A stretch of DNA of 64,000 nucleotides from an uncultured Parasphingopyxis sp. (GTDB lineage Bacteria > Pseudomonadota > Alphaproteobacteria > Sphingomonadales > Sphingomonadaceae): NCBI RefSeq assembly GCF_937129435.1, contig NZ_CAKZNF010000016.1:1-64000 (forward strand), read 5' to 3'. The number at the start of each line of letters is the position of its first letter. The first letter of the stretch is position 1. Of the stretch, positions 49,688 to 58,332 are shown piece by piece. Both the position numbers and the translations under genes were made by a program. The notes beneath the pieces are model-generated. The model made no database searches. It worked only from the letters and a program-made list of their open reading frames with translations, and was not told the origin of the DNA.

Positions 49688-50332
49688 TCAGAACATGCTC
49701 TCGGGAATGATGATGACGTCGCCGGGCTGCAGCTCGACATTGGCGCTGGTGTCGCCGCGGCGGAGCAGGCTCGAAATGCGCAACGCATATTCGCGCTGCT
49801 GCCCGCTGGCCCGATCGTAACGGACGAGGCGCGCGCGGTTGCCCGAAGCGAATTCGGACAGGCCGCCGACGGCAATCATCGCGTCGAGCAGCGTCATATT
49901 GGCGCGATACGGGATCGAGGCCGGTTCCTCCGTGGCGCCGATCACGCGTACGCGCTGGGCATAGGTGCCGGCAAATTCGTTGACGATGACGGATACCCGC
50001 GGCTCGGTGATATACTGGCTCAGCATCACCGCGATGTCGTCGGCGAGCATGGCCGGCGTCTTTCCGACGGCGACCATGTCCTGGATCAGCGGCGTCGTGA
50101 TGCGGCCGTCGGGGCGCACCTGGATTTCCTCGGCGCCCAGTTCGGGGTTGCGCCAGACGAAGATGGTCAGCTTGTCGAGCGGGCCGATGACATAGTCCTC
50201 GCCCGGGCCCTGGTTGCTGCTGACGAACGATGCCGGCGGCAGTTCCTGTCCACCGCCGCTCATGCAACCGGACAGCGCCGTGGCCGAAAGGCCAAGAAAC
50301 AGAAGCGATTTCGACTTGGTGAAGTTACGCAT
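49688..50332 (-). CDS. XrtA-associated polysaccharide export lipoprotein (Wza-like)
   Basis: 214 aa with lipobox LSATALSGC. A poly-export domain follows (DYVIGPLDKLTIFVWRNPEL, EEIQVRPDGRITTPLIQDM) and one SLBB-like domain (VIGATEEPASIPYRANMTLL). This is the outer-membrane exit component of Wzx/Wzy-type export. It is the first gene after a 110-base gap from the decarboxylase, so it may have its own promoter. Confidence 0.94.
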   Translation of the reverse strand: MRNFTKSKSLLFLGLSATALSGCMSGGGQELPPASFVSSNQGPGEDYVIGPLDKLTIFVWRNPELGAEEIQVRPDGRITTPLIQDMVAVGKTPAMLADDIAVMLSQYITEPRVSVIVNEFAGTYAQRVRVIGATEEPASIPYRANMTLLDAMIAVGGLSEFASGNRARLVRYDRASGQQREYALRISSLLRRGDTSANVELQPGDVIIIPESMF

Positions 50333-50442
50333 TTCGGGCCCTCATGTTTCGGGCCGTCTTCTGGTGCGCTCGATCGTCGCGCACACTCCGGCCCTCTTGT
50401 CATGGGCCGCTATGCAGCGCGAACGGTTAAAATCGCGTTGAG

Positions 50443-51690
50443 CTAAATGGTTACTTTTCCGCCCTTAACCACGATCTCTGCGGCATTGGGATGGCTGAGG
50501 AAGTTTTGCGGGCTGGCGCTTAAACCATATGCGCCCGAGGCGAAGACGGCGACGAAATCGCCGATGTCCGCGCGCGGCACGGCGATCTGGTTGGCAAGGC
50601 GGTCGAGGGGCGTGCAAAGCGGGCCGACGATCGAGGCGGTTTCGACCGGCTCGGCACCCATTTGGCTGGCGATCGCAACGGGATAGTTGCGCTTCATCAC
50701 CATACCGAAATTGCCGGTTGCGGCGAGATGGTGGTGCATCCCGCCATCGGTGACGAGGAATATCTCGTCCTTGCTTTGCTTGCGGTCGAGGATTTGCGCG
50801 ACATAGACGCCCGCCTCACCGATCAGCCAGCGGCCGAGTTCGATCATGAACTGCGTGTCGCGGAGAATATCGGGGCGCGACGTCAAGGCGTCATCGAGCG
50901 TCATGCCGACCGCATCGACGTCGAGCGGCGTATCGTTCGCCGTATAGGGAATGCCGAAACCCCCGCCGAGATTCACGGTTTCCGGCGCTTTTCCGATCTC
51001 GTCCGCCAGGTGTGCCGCCAATGCGATACTGGCGGCCTGACAGTCTGCAATCGCGCCGGCGTCGAGCGACTGGCTGCCCGAATAGATATGGAAACCGCGC
51101 CAGTCGGCACCGGCATCGAGCAGTTTGCGCCCGAGCGCGGGCACGCGATCCTGGTCGATGCCGAAGGGCTTGGCGCCGCCGCCCATGCTCATCCCCGACC
51201 CCTTCAGCTCGAAATCGGGATTGACGCGGATGGCCAGTCGCGGCGTGACGCCAACCCGTTCAGCCGCTGCCAACGCCCGATCCGCTTCGGTTTCCGATTC
51301 CAGATTGAGCGTTGCGCCGAGCGTGAGCGCCAGTTCGATCTCTTCGTCGCGCTTGCCGGGGCCGGCAAAGCTGACGTCATCCATAGCCGCGCCGCAATCG
51401 CGAACGGTGGCCAGCTCGCCGCCCGAAGCCATGTCCAAGCCATCGGTGATCGGAATAAAATGTTTTATGACAGCCGGATGAGGATTGGCCTTCACAGCAA
51501 AATGCAGGTGCACGGCTTCAGGGATTGCTCCACGAAACCGCTCGACCTGCGCCGTCGCGAGGTCGAGATCATAGGCGTAGAATGGCGTTTTCCCCGCCTT
51601 TCCGGCCAATTCGGATACGGTGAAGCCGCCGATCCGCAATTCGCCCCGCTGATTTGCGAAGGCCAGTGGAATGGGGCCGATCGGCTTCAT
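50443..51690 (-). CDS. XrtA-associated pyridoxal-dependent decarboxylase
   Basis: 415 aa from ATG 51690 (MKPIGPIPLAFANQRGELRI). Fold type III PLP enzyme of the ornithine/diaminopimelate decarboxylase group: PLP Lys67 in HLHFAVKANPHPAVI, GLDMASGGELA, NLGGGFGIPY and a late IVGPLCTPLD. In this locus it is thought to make an amine or amino-acid-derived precursor. It overlaps the ligase stop by ATGA, so the two are co-translated. Confidence 0.94.
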   Translation of the reverse strand: MKPIGPIPLAFANQRGELRIGGFTVSELAGKAGKTPFYAYDLDLATAQVERFRGAIPEAVHLHFAVKANPHPAVIKHFIPITDGLDMASGGELATVRDCGAAMDDVSFAGPGKRDEEIELALTLGATLNLESETEADRALAAAERVGVTPRLAIRVNPDFELKGSGMSMGGGAKPFGIDQDRVPALGRKLLDAGADWRGFHIYSGSQSLDAGAIADCQAASIALAAHLADEIGKAPETVNLGGGFGIPYTANDTPLDVDAVGMTLDDALTSRPDILRDTQFMIELGRWLIGEAGVYVAQILDRKQSKDEIFLVTDGGMHHHLAATGNFGMVMKRNYPVAIASQMGAEPVETASIVGPLCTPLDRLANQIAVPRADIGDFVAVFASGAYGLSASPQNFLSHPNAAEIVVKGGKVTI

Positions 51691-53195
51691 GCGGCGAATT
51701 CCTTCTCGATGGCCGTTCGGTCCAGCTTTCCGTTCGGATTGCGCGGCAGTTCGTCCTGCCACACAATGTCGCGCGGCTGCATGAAATTCGGCAATTCGGC
51801 TTTCAAATAGCGTCTGAGCGCTTCGTCCTGCACGCCATCGCTGCCCCGGACCACCAGCTTGATGGCCGCGCCCAGTCGCTCGTCGGGCACCCCGAATGCC
51901 ACGGCCTCTGCAACCATAGCACTGGCGACAGCGGCATCTTCGATTTCGCTGGGGCTCACGCGGTTCCCGGCGGTTTTTATCATCGAATCATCGCGGCCGA
52001 CGAAGCGCAGAAAACCTTCCGCATCGCGTATGACCGTATCGCCCGACCAAACGGCCGTGCCGCCATATTCGGAAAATGAGGGCGCCGGTTTGAAGCGGAT
52101 CGCCGTGCGCTCGGGATCCTGCCAATAGCCTTGTGCGACGAGCGGGCCCGCATGGACGAGTTCGCCCGGTTCGTCCGGCGCCGCTTCGCTGCCATCCGGC
52201 GCGACGACCATGGTTTCGGCAAAGGGAATAGCCCGGCCGATGCTTTCGGGCATCGCATCCAGCAGCTCGGGATCGAGGGTGGTGGAGCGAAACGCTTCGG
52301 TCAGCCCGTACATGGAGTGAATGCGCGCCGCAGGCCAGGTGTCACGCATCTTTCGTACCAGCGGCACGGGCAGCTTGCCGCCGGAATTGGTGAGCGTGCG
52401 GAGCTGTCTTGCGACGTCATCCTCCCATTCGAAGTCGACAAGCTGCACCCAGAGCGGCGGGACGCCTGCAAGAACAGTGACGTCATAGCGGCCAACCGCC
52501 TTCATCACGTCGCGCGGCATCAGATAATCGAACGGGATGACGCTTGCCCCGGCATACCAGCTGGAAAGCAGCTGATTCTGTCCATAGTCGAAGCTGAAGG
52601 GCAATACGCACAACGTCCGGTCGTCCGCCGCAAGCCCAAGATAATGCGCCACACTGACGGCACCGAGCCACATATTGGCATGGCTGAGCATCACACCCTT
52701 GGGCCGCCCGGTCGAGCCCGATGTGTAGAGAATCGCCGCCAGTTCGTCGGGTGAAGCATTGGACGGCGTCATCGCGTCACCCACAAGGGCGACGTCACCT
52801 TCATCGGCCGTGCGGCAGCCGGTCGGCACGTCGCCTTCTTCCAAAGATCTAAGGCGACTCGCACCAGCGATGAGCAGCTTGGCTCCGCTATCGGCCAAGA
52901 TATGCGCGACTTGCGCCCGTTTCAGCAGCGGATTGACCGGGACATGCACCAAACCCGCCCGCGCGGCGGCCAGCGGCATGATGCAGGCGAGCCGCGTCTT
53001 GTTGAGCCAGCTCGCGACGCGATCGCCCGGAATGAGCCCCTGCCCCGCCAGCCATGACGCCATCGCGCCTACGGCGGCATCGAGTTGGCCATGCGTCATG
53101 CTGCCCGTCTTGTCCGTCAGCGCGATCGCATCGCGCGCGCCGCGCAACGTCAGATGGTCGAGCGGCTTGGGCTCGGGATTTAAGTCTTTCGTCAT
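51687..53195 (-). CDS. XrtA-associated AMP-forming acyl-CoA ligase
   Basis: 502 aa ANL-superfamily enzyme. AILYTSGSTGRPKGVMLSHA is the AMP-binding motif, MYGLTEAFRSTTLD follows, and the C-terminal hinge and lysine region include FVGRDDSMIKTAGNRVSPSE and RNPNGKLDRTAIEKEF. It likely loads an acyl or amino-acid substrate onto the acyl carrier protein encoded across the divergent gap (54281). Confidence 0.94.
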   Translation of the reverse strand: MTKDLNPEPKPLDHLTLRGARDAIALTDKTGSMTHGQLDAAVGAMASWLAGQGLIPGDRVASWLNKTRLACIMPLAAARAGLVHVPVNPLLKRAQVAHILADSGAKLLIAGASRLRSLEEGDVPTGCRTADEGDVALVGDAMTPSNASPDELAAILYTSGSTGRPKGVMLSHANMWLGAVSVAHYLGLAADDRTLCVLPFSFDYGQNQLLSSWYAGASVIPFDYLMPRDVMKAVGRYDVTVLAGVPPLWVQLVDFEWEDDVARQLRTLTNSGGKLPVPLVRKMRDTWPAARIHSMYGLTEAFRSTTLDPELLDAMPESIGRAIPFAETMVVAPDGSEAAPDEPGELVHAGPLVAQGYWQDPERTAIRFKPAPSFSEYGGTAVWSGDTVIRDAEGFLRFVGRDDSMIKTAGNRVSPSEIEDAAVASAMVAEAVAFGVPDERLGAAIKLVVRGSDGVQDEALRRYLKAELPNFMQPRDIVWQDELPRNPNGKLDRTAIEKEFAA

Positions 53196-53256
53196 CGCTT
53201 GGCGTTAGGTCCCGTTTCGAATTGCCGCGTCGTGCGGCGCCCGGGATAGCGCCAAG

Positions 53257-54249
53257 ATGGTTGACGTAAAGTTATTCGATACGCTCGACGCCGTCGCCGC
53301 CGATGCGGACGGCGCGCTCGACCGTGCGAAGCAACCCGGTCTCTACAATCGGCTCGAATGGTATCGCCGCACCGTCAAAGACGGAAACCCGCATGCGCCA
53401 TTGGTGGCCAGGGCGCGCAACGCCAAGGGAAGCGCCTGGCTCTTCCTCGATCGCAAGCCTGGCGGCGCCCAAGCGCTGGCAAGCTGGTATACGCTGGATT
53501 TCGGTCTTTCCGGCGAGGGCGAGACCGAAGCGTCGACCGAGGCATTGGCGCGCAACCTCAAGCATCTCGCGCGTATCGAACTCTCGCCCGTCGGCGACCC
53601 CGAACCGATCGCCCGAGCATTTCGGAATGCGGGTTGGAAAGTGTTCGTCGAACCGAAGACCGAAAACTGGTTCCATCGCATGCCGAACGACTTCGAGACC
53701 TATTGGGCGAGCCGGCCGAGCCGGCTGCGCAACACGGTCAAACGCAAGGCGAAAAAGGCGAATCTCGACATTCGTATCCATCGGACGTTCGACGAGGCCG
53801 CATGGGACGATTATCGGACGATCTACGCGCAGAGCTGGAAAGGCGAGGAAGGCAGCTGGCCCTTCATGCGCGACTTCGCAGAGACGGAAGGAAAAGCCGG
53901 GACACTCAGGCTGGGCGTCGGGTATATCGACGGCGAACCGGTAGCCGCTCAGCTATGGACGGTCGAAAACGGTCAGGCGACGATCCACAAGCTCGCCTAT
54001 ACCGAAGCCTCGAAGAAGCTTTCGCCCGGTTCGATCCTTGGAGAGGCGATGTTTCGGCATGTCATCGAACAGGATGCGCCCGCCATTATCGACTATGGGA
54101 CGGGCAGCGAGCCCTACAAAGCCGATTGGATGGACGAAGTCCGGACGCTCTATCGCATCGAAATGTTCAATCCGCGCCGCCCCGGTGCATGGTTTGCCCT
54201 GGCGAAGCGCCTGATTTCCGGCCTTGTCCGGCGCGGCGCACAAGGCTAG
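53257..54249 (+). CDS. FemAB-like / GNAT acyltransferase of the XrtA locus
   Basis: 330 aa. Starts MVDVKLFDTLDAVAADADGA, 61 bases from the divergent ligase. Landmarks are QPGLYNRLEWYRRTV, RPSRLRNTVKRKAKKANLDI (a basic helix typical of FemAB/GNAT folds) and AAQLWTVENGQATIHKLAYT with SPGSILGEAMFRHVIE. It is the second FemAB-type protein in the locus. With the ACP immediately downstream it could use an ACP-bound acyl donor; this is inferred from position. Confidence 0.86.
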   Translation: MVDVKLFDTLDAVAADADGALDRAKQPGLYNRLEWYRRTVKDGNPHAPLVARARNAKGSAWLFLDRKPGGAQALASWYTLDFGLSGEGETEASTEALARNLKHLARIELSPVGDPEPIARAFRNAGWKVFVEPKTENWFHRMPNDFETYWASRPSRLRNTVKRKAKKANLDIRIHRTFDEAAWDDYRTIYAQSWKGEEGSWPFMRDFAETEGKAGTLRLGVGYIDGEPVAAQLWTVENGQATIHKLAYTEASKKLSPGSILGEAMFRHVIEQDAPAIIDYGTGSEPYKADWMDEVRTLYRIEMFNPRRPGAWFALAKRLISGLVRRGAQG

Positions 54250-54280
54250 GCGAGCCGCAAACAGGGCGTGAGGAAATTTC

Positions 54281-54553
54281 ATGACGTCAACCGGAGCCGA
54301 AAAGGTCGATCAAACGCTGCGGGCGGTGCTTGTCGACGTGCTGGGGCTGAGTGCGGACGAAGTCGGCAAGTTCGACGAGGGAACCGAGCTTTTCGGCGCG
54401 ATTCCGGAGCTCGATTCGATGGCGGTCGCCGGATTGCTCACGGAAATCGAGGAACGGCTCGGCATCTGGATCGACGATGACGAATTCGAAGCGGAAATGC
54501 TTGAAACTTACGGCAATCTCCTCGTCTTTTCGCGAGACAAGGCGCTCCAGTGA
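54281..54553 (+). CDS. Acyl carrier protein of the XrtA locus
   Basis: 90 aa acidic helical protein. The phosphopantetheine attachment site is AIPELDSMAVAGLLTEIEE with Ser46. It is too distinct from fatty-acid AcpP to be the housekeeping copy. It is followed by a GTGA overlap with the hydrolase gene and preceded by the FemAB-like gene. Likely the carrier for the acyl group activated by the ligase at 51687. Confidence 0.93.
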   Translation: MTSTGAEKVDQTLRAVLVDVLGLSADEVGKFDEGTELFGAIPELDSMAVAGLLTEIEERLGIWIDDDEFEAEMLETYGNLLVFSRDKALQ

Positions 54554-55242
54554 GCCCGCCTGAGCCGCGCTATCGCGAATATGCCTGGCGCGACGGGCGC
54601 GAATGGATGCTCGAACTGGGGCCGGAGAACGGTCCGCGGCTGCTGATCCTTCCGCCCCTGCTCGAGGAGCTCAATCGCTCCCGAAAACTGCTGACCGACA
54701 TGATGCGCGACCTCGCGGTCGCCGGGATCCTCAGCGTGCTTCCCGATCTGCTCGGCACGGGCGAAAGCCTTCAGACGATCGATGCCACTGATTGGGAGGA
54801 CTGGCGTGACGCCATGACGTCACTCGTCCAGGAGCAGCAGTTTTCCGGCATTTTCTCGCTCCGCGGCGGATGCCTGCTCGACGACTGCAGTACCGTAAAA
54901 GCGATGCGCTTTGCGCCCGTTGCCGGGAAAAACCTGATCCGCGACCTGATCCGCGCGCGCGGCGTTACGGACAAGGGTTTCGACGCAGTAGCGCAGAAGG
55001 CCGTGTTCGAGACCGGACCGACCATGCTCGGCGGTTATCCGGTGCCGGTCGCGCTCGCCCGCGCGCTCCGCGACGCCGATCTGCCCGAGCGCGCCGATGT
55101 CACCACCGGCCGTTTGGAAAGCGACGTTCCCGACGCCGATTTCAAGATCGACGGCACGCCGGTCTGGCGGCGTGCCGAACCGAGCGGATCACCGGAATTC
55201 TCGCGCGCGCTCGCCAATAAAATCGTCGATTGGTTAGCCTGA
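54550..55242 (+). CDS. Exosortase-A-associated hydrolase 2
   Basis: 230 aa alpha/beta hydrolase from a GTG overlapping the ACP stop. LLILPPLLEELNRSRKLL and VLPDLLGTGESLQTIDATDW match the family opening; FSLRGGCLLDD is at the position of the nucleophile elbow but has Gly-Gly-Cys where a Ser elbow is usual, so the catalytic residue may be Cys or the enzyme may be atypical. It probably acts as a thioesterase on the ACP product. The next start lies within its stop (TGATG). Confidence 0.88.
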   Translation: MSPPEPRYREYAWRDGREWMLELGPENGPRLLILPPLLEELNRSRKLLTDMMRDLAVAGILSVLPDLLGTGESLQTIDATDWEDWRDAMTSLVQEQQFSGIFSLRGGCLLDDCSTVKAMRFAPVAGKNLIRDLIRARGVTDKGFDAVAQKAVFETGPTMLGGYPVPVALARALRDADLPERADVTTGRLESDVPDADFKIDGTPVWRRAEPSGSPEFSRALANKIVDWLA

Positions 55243-56060
55243 TGCGCAACCTGTTTGCCATTCCATGTGAAGAAGATTGGCTCGGCGCCACGCTGGACGC
55301 CGCGGATGGCGAGACCGGCGTTCTCATGGTCATCGGCGGCGGTCAGACGCGTATCGGCGCACATCGGGGCTTTGCACAGCTCTCTGCGGCGCTGACAGAG
55401 GCCGGCTATCCCTGCCTGCGTTTCGACCGCCGGGGTGTTGGCGATAGTTCGGGCGAAGATCCGGGCTTCGAAGACACCCTCCCCGAAATCCGCGCAGCGG
55501 CAAGCGCTTTGCGGGAGAAATGCCCGTCCGTCCGCAGCGTGATCGGCTATGGCCTGTGCGACGGCGCGACGGCGCTGGCCTTGCACGGCGCGGCGGCTGG
55601 GCTGGACGGCATGATCCTCGCCAATCCCTGGGTCGTCGAGGCGCAGGCGAACGAGCCGCCGCCTGCCGCCATCGGCAAACATTATCGTGAGCAATTGATG
55701 AGCCTTGATGGCTGGAAGCGCCTGCTGACGGGCGGGATCGATTACCGAAAGGCCGTCCGCGGCGTCATGAAGATCGTCAGGAAGCCCAAGTCCGAAGGCG
55801 CCGGCAGCCTGGCGGAGCGCACGGCCGCTGCCATGGCGTCAGGGCCCCTGCCCGCTCATGTCGTGCTCGCCGAGGGCGATGCGACGGCGATCGCCTTCGA
55901 TCACGAATGGCGAAAGGGCGCGATGCAGGCTCTTTCATCGGAACCGCGCTTCACCTGCGACCTGATCGATACCGACGCCCACAGTTTCGCGCATGACGGC
56001 AATTTCGAACGGCTGCGCGATAGCTGCCTGTCGGCGCTGGAGCGGTTTAAGGCCGCATAG
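55242..56060 (+). CDS. Exosortase-A-associated hydrolase 1
   Basis: 272 aa alpha/beta hydrolase starting MRNLFAIPCEEDWLGATL. LMVIGGGQTRIGAHRGFAQL, RFDRRGVGDSSGED and the nucleophile-elbow region YGLCDGATALALHG (Cys in GLCDG) are seen; late DTDAHSFAHDG contains the expected His. It overlaps hydrolase 2 and is the last gene of the rightward XrtA arm. Substrate unknown. Confidence 0.9.
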   Translation: MRNLFAIPCEEDWLGATLDAADGETGVLMVIGGGQTRIGAHRGFAQLSAALTEAGYPCLRFDRRGVGDSSGEDPGFEDTLPEIRAAASALREKCPSVRSVIGYGLCDGATALALHGAAAGLDGMILANPWVVEAQANEPPPAAIGKHYREQLMSLDGWKRLLTGGIDYRKAVRGVMKIVRKPKSEGAGSLAERTAAAMASGPLPAHVVLAEGDATAIAFDHEWRKGAMQALSSEPRFTCDLIDTDAHSFAHDGNFERLRDSCLSALERFKAA

Positions 56061-56078
56061 AGCCGCCTGCGATCGCGC

Positions 56079-57032
56079 CTACCAGGCGTGATCAGCAGAT
56101 CCTGTCAGGAAACGCTCGGCATCGAGTGCCGCCATGCAGCCCGTCCCGGCCGCCGTGACGGCCTGACGGTAGATCTTGTCCATGACGTCACCGCAGGCAA
56201 ACACGCCCGGAACGCTCGTCCGTGTGCTGCCCGTCGCGACCTGGATGTAGTTGTCGTCGTCGAGATCGAGATGCCCCTTGAACAGGCTTGTCGCGGGATC
56301 GTGGCCGATGGCGACGAACGCGCCTTCCGCGTCGATCTGCGTGATCGCATCGGTCTTCGTGTCCTTGAGATCGATGGCGACGAGGCCGAGCGGATCGCCG
56401 TCGCCCACAAACTTGTCCACCGTCTTGTCCCACATCACGCTGATATTCGGATGATCGAAAAGCCGGTCCTGCAGCACCTTTTCGGCGCGCAGCGAATCGC
56501 GGCGATGGATCAGCGTCACATCGTCGCTGTGATTGGTAAGGTAGAGCGCTTCCTCGACCGCCGTATTGCCGCCGCCGATGACCGCGATCTTCTTGCCCTT
56601 GAAGAAAAAGCCGTCGCACGTGGCACAGGCCGAAAGCCCCTTGCCGCGCAGCAGCGTCTCGCTCTCAAGGCCCAGCCAGCGCGCCTGCGCGCCCGTCGCG
56701 ATCACGACAACATCGCCATGATAAACATCGCCGCCATCGCCCATCAGCTTGAACGGACGCTCCGAAAAATCGACTCCGCTGATATTGTCCCAGACGAGCT
56801 TGGCGCCGCAATTTTCCGCCTGCTTCTGCATCTGCTCCATCAGCCAGGGACCCTGGATGATGTCGGCGAAGCCCGGATAGTTTTCGACCTCCGTCGTCGT
56901 CATCAGCTGCCCGCCGGGTTCTACGCCCTGGATGACGATCGGCTCCATATTGGCGCGCGCGGCATAGATGGCGGCGGAAAGGCCGGCGGGGCCGGAACCG
57001 AGGATCAGCATTCTGGATTTATGGTCGGCCAT
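56079..57032 (-). CDS. trxB: Thioredoxin-disulfide reductase
   Basis: 317 aa from ATG 57032 (MADHKSRMLILGSGPAGLSA). It has the FAD-binding GSGPAGLSAAIYAARA, redox pair Cys136/Cys139 in SACATCDGFFF, NADPH motif VIGGGNTAVEEALYL and ACGDVMDKIYRQAVTAAGTG near the end. It reduces thioredoxin with NADPH. The gene marks the edge of the core chromosome; 101 bases upstream lies the tRNA-Met 3' fragment. Confidence 0.97.
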   Translation of the reverse strand: MADHKSRMLILGSGPAGLSAAIYAARANMEPIVIQGVEPGGQLMTTTEVENYPGFADIIQGPWLMEQMQKQAENCGAKLVWDNISGVDFSERPFKLMGDGGDVYHGDVVVIATGAQARWLGLESETLLRGKGLSACATCDGFFFKGKKIAVIGGGNTAVEEALYLTNHSDDVTLIHRRDSLRAEKVLQDRLFDHPNISVMWDKTVDKFVGDGDPLGLVAIDLKDTKTDAITQIDAEGAFVAIGHDPATSLFKGHLDLDDDNYIQVATGSTRTSVPGVFACGDVMDKIYRQAVTAAGTGCMAALDAERFLTGSADHAW

Positions 57033-57132
57033 GGTCTCGTCCTGCGTGGTTGTGCCGGACGAGATAGCCTCGCCCCGCCGCTGCGCAAGCGACAGGCGCG
57101 CAGCCATTGCTTGATCCCCGGAAAGAGGAAAT

Positions 57133-57177
57133 TGGTAGCGGAGGAGGGACTCGAACCCCCGACACGCGGATTATGAT
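57133..57177 (-). other. 3' half of an elongator tRNA-Met (CAT), probable attachment-site scar
   Basis: On the minus strand the sequence runs from the anticodon loop (T-CAT-AA) through the 3' anticodon-stem strand TCCGC, the T arm GGGGGTTCGAGTCCCTC and the acceptor strand CTCCGCTA to an encoded CCA. The 5' anticodon strand, D arm and 5' acceptor that should lie at higher coordinates are absent; the sequence there is unrelated. A tRNA 3' half beside a core gene is the classic product of tyrosine-recombinase integration. The complete tRNA must be elsewhere. Confidence 0.85.
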
Positions 57178-57208
57178 TTTAACGGAAACATCGCGGAGAC
57201 GCGTCTAC
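57136..57208. repeat. Att-like direct repeat, copy 1 (tRNA scar plus palindrome)
   Basis: Shares with copy 2 (59278-59331) the blocks GTAGCGGAG, GATTATGA, AACGGAAAC and GACGCGTCTAC in the same order and direction. The palindrome core AGACGCGTCT is at 57197-57206. The stop codon of the histidine kinase (57205-57207) falls inside it. Copy 1 contains the T-arm bases that copy 2 has lost. Confidence 0.7.
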
Positions 57209-58332
57209 ATCGATTGTGCCACACATTTCGGCATAGTTAATTCGAAGCGAGTTTCAGAGCGGTCAGAGAACACCCGCACTTCACCACCGTGAGCCTGAGC
57301 GATTTCCTTCACGATGAAAAGGCCCAAACCCAAGCCCTTCTCGCGATTTGAAACCTCCCCACGCTGGAAGGGCATGAAAAGCTTTTCGCGAGCCGCTTCA
57401 GGGATTGGGTCGCCCTGATTGACAACACCAAGGTGCAATTGATCGCGTTCGACCCGCGCTTCTAGCACAATAGGTTTGGACCGATCTCCATATCTGACTG
57501 CATTAGCCAGGAGGTTAGAAACAAGCTGTCCAATTCGGTGGGTATCGCAATCGACCTCTTCCAAATCCCAAAGTTGGCAATTAATTTCTACATCAGTAGC
57601 GACGGCTGTTATCTCTTGGACCACGTGATGCAAAACGTCTGCTAGACTGTCTTTGTTTGAGTAGTCGAGCGGGATGCCCGTCCCCAACCGCCCCCTGGCG
57701 AAATCGAGCACGTCGTCGATCAGGTCACTAGCGCGCACGAGACTTTTCCTCATCTCCCCTATTACGGTCGATGTGCGTTCGTCCGCTTCTGCATGTCGCT
57801 CCAATATCCGCGTCCCAGCCGCTATCGCCGCGAGCGGATTGCGCAGATCATGACCGAGAACGGCAATGAATTGATCCCGCAGCTCCAGTTGCGAGTGTTC
57901 ATTCTTAAACCGCTCTTCAGCCCTGACCCTAGCCTCGACCAACGAGCGCTCGAATTTCAATCGTTCGGTCGCTTTAAACAGCGTGAGCCGGGTAAACAGG
58001 TGCTCCCCGTTCGGTCCCCGCTTCTCCTTGGCATTCCCAATAACGGGAATCTTGTCAGCGTCACCAAGTTGCAGGTCGAACGCGATCTCGTGAGCTTCGC
58101 CTTGCAGCCGCAGCATCGGTGCGAGATGCGTCTCGAAAGCGATCTTGCCACCGAACGACAGGATCGTATGGACCTGCTTGCCCACCAAGTCGTCCGGTGA
58201 GCAGTCCAACCAGTCGGCCAAAGTTTGATTCACCTTCGCAATCCGCGCATCCGGAGTGACTGAGAGATACCCGCACGGAGCTTCGTCATAGAGCTCCGCT
58301 AGGTTCTCAGTTGGAATATCTGAGGAAGTCAC
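57205..58332 (-). CDS. PAS-domain sensor histidine kinase (RsbP-like PAS), partner of the RsbQ-like hydrolase
   Basis: 375 aa, soluble. Residues 10-125 are a PAS domain beginning LAELYDEAPCGYLSV; the DAPCGF/DEAPCGY opening, VNQTLADWLD and IPVIGNAKEK resemble the PAS domain of Bacillus RsbP. A coiled linker leads to the H-box FIAVLGHDLRNPLAAI with His161, the N-box HRIGQLVSNLLANAVRYG and the ATP lid EKGLGLGLFIVKEIAQAHGG. The gene overlaps the hydrolase gene by 26 bases, so the two are co-translated. No response regulator is adjacent. RsbP itself ends in a PP2C phosphatase; here the output is a kinase. Confidence 0.9.
   Translation of the reverse strand: MTSSDIPTENLAELYDEAPCGYLSVTPDARIAKVNQTLADWLDCSPDDLVGKQVHTILSFGGKIAFETHLAPMLRLQGEAHEIAFDLQLGDADKIPVIGNAKEKRGPNGEHLFTRLTLFKATERLKFERSLVEARVRAEERFKNEHSQLELRDQFIAVLGHDLRNPLAAIAAGTRILERHAEADERTSTVIGEMRKSLVRASDLIDDVLDFARGRLGTGIPLDYSNKDSLADVLHHVVQEITAVATDVEINCQLWDLEEVDCDTHRIGQLVSNLLANAVRYGDRSKPIVLEARVERDQLHLGVVNQGDPIPEAAREKLFMPFQRGEVSNREKGLGLGLFIVKEIAQAHGGEVRVFSDRSETRFELTMPKCVAQSM

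Noticed and set aside
57121-57215. Complete tRNA gene
   Set aside because: Only the part from anticodon loop to CCA is present; D arm and 5' acceptor strand are missing, so it is listed as a fragment.
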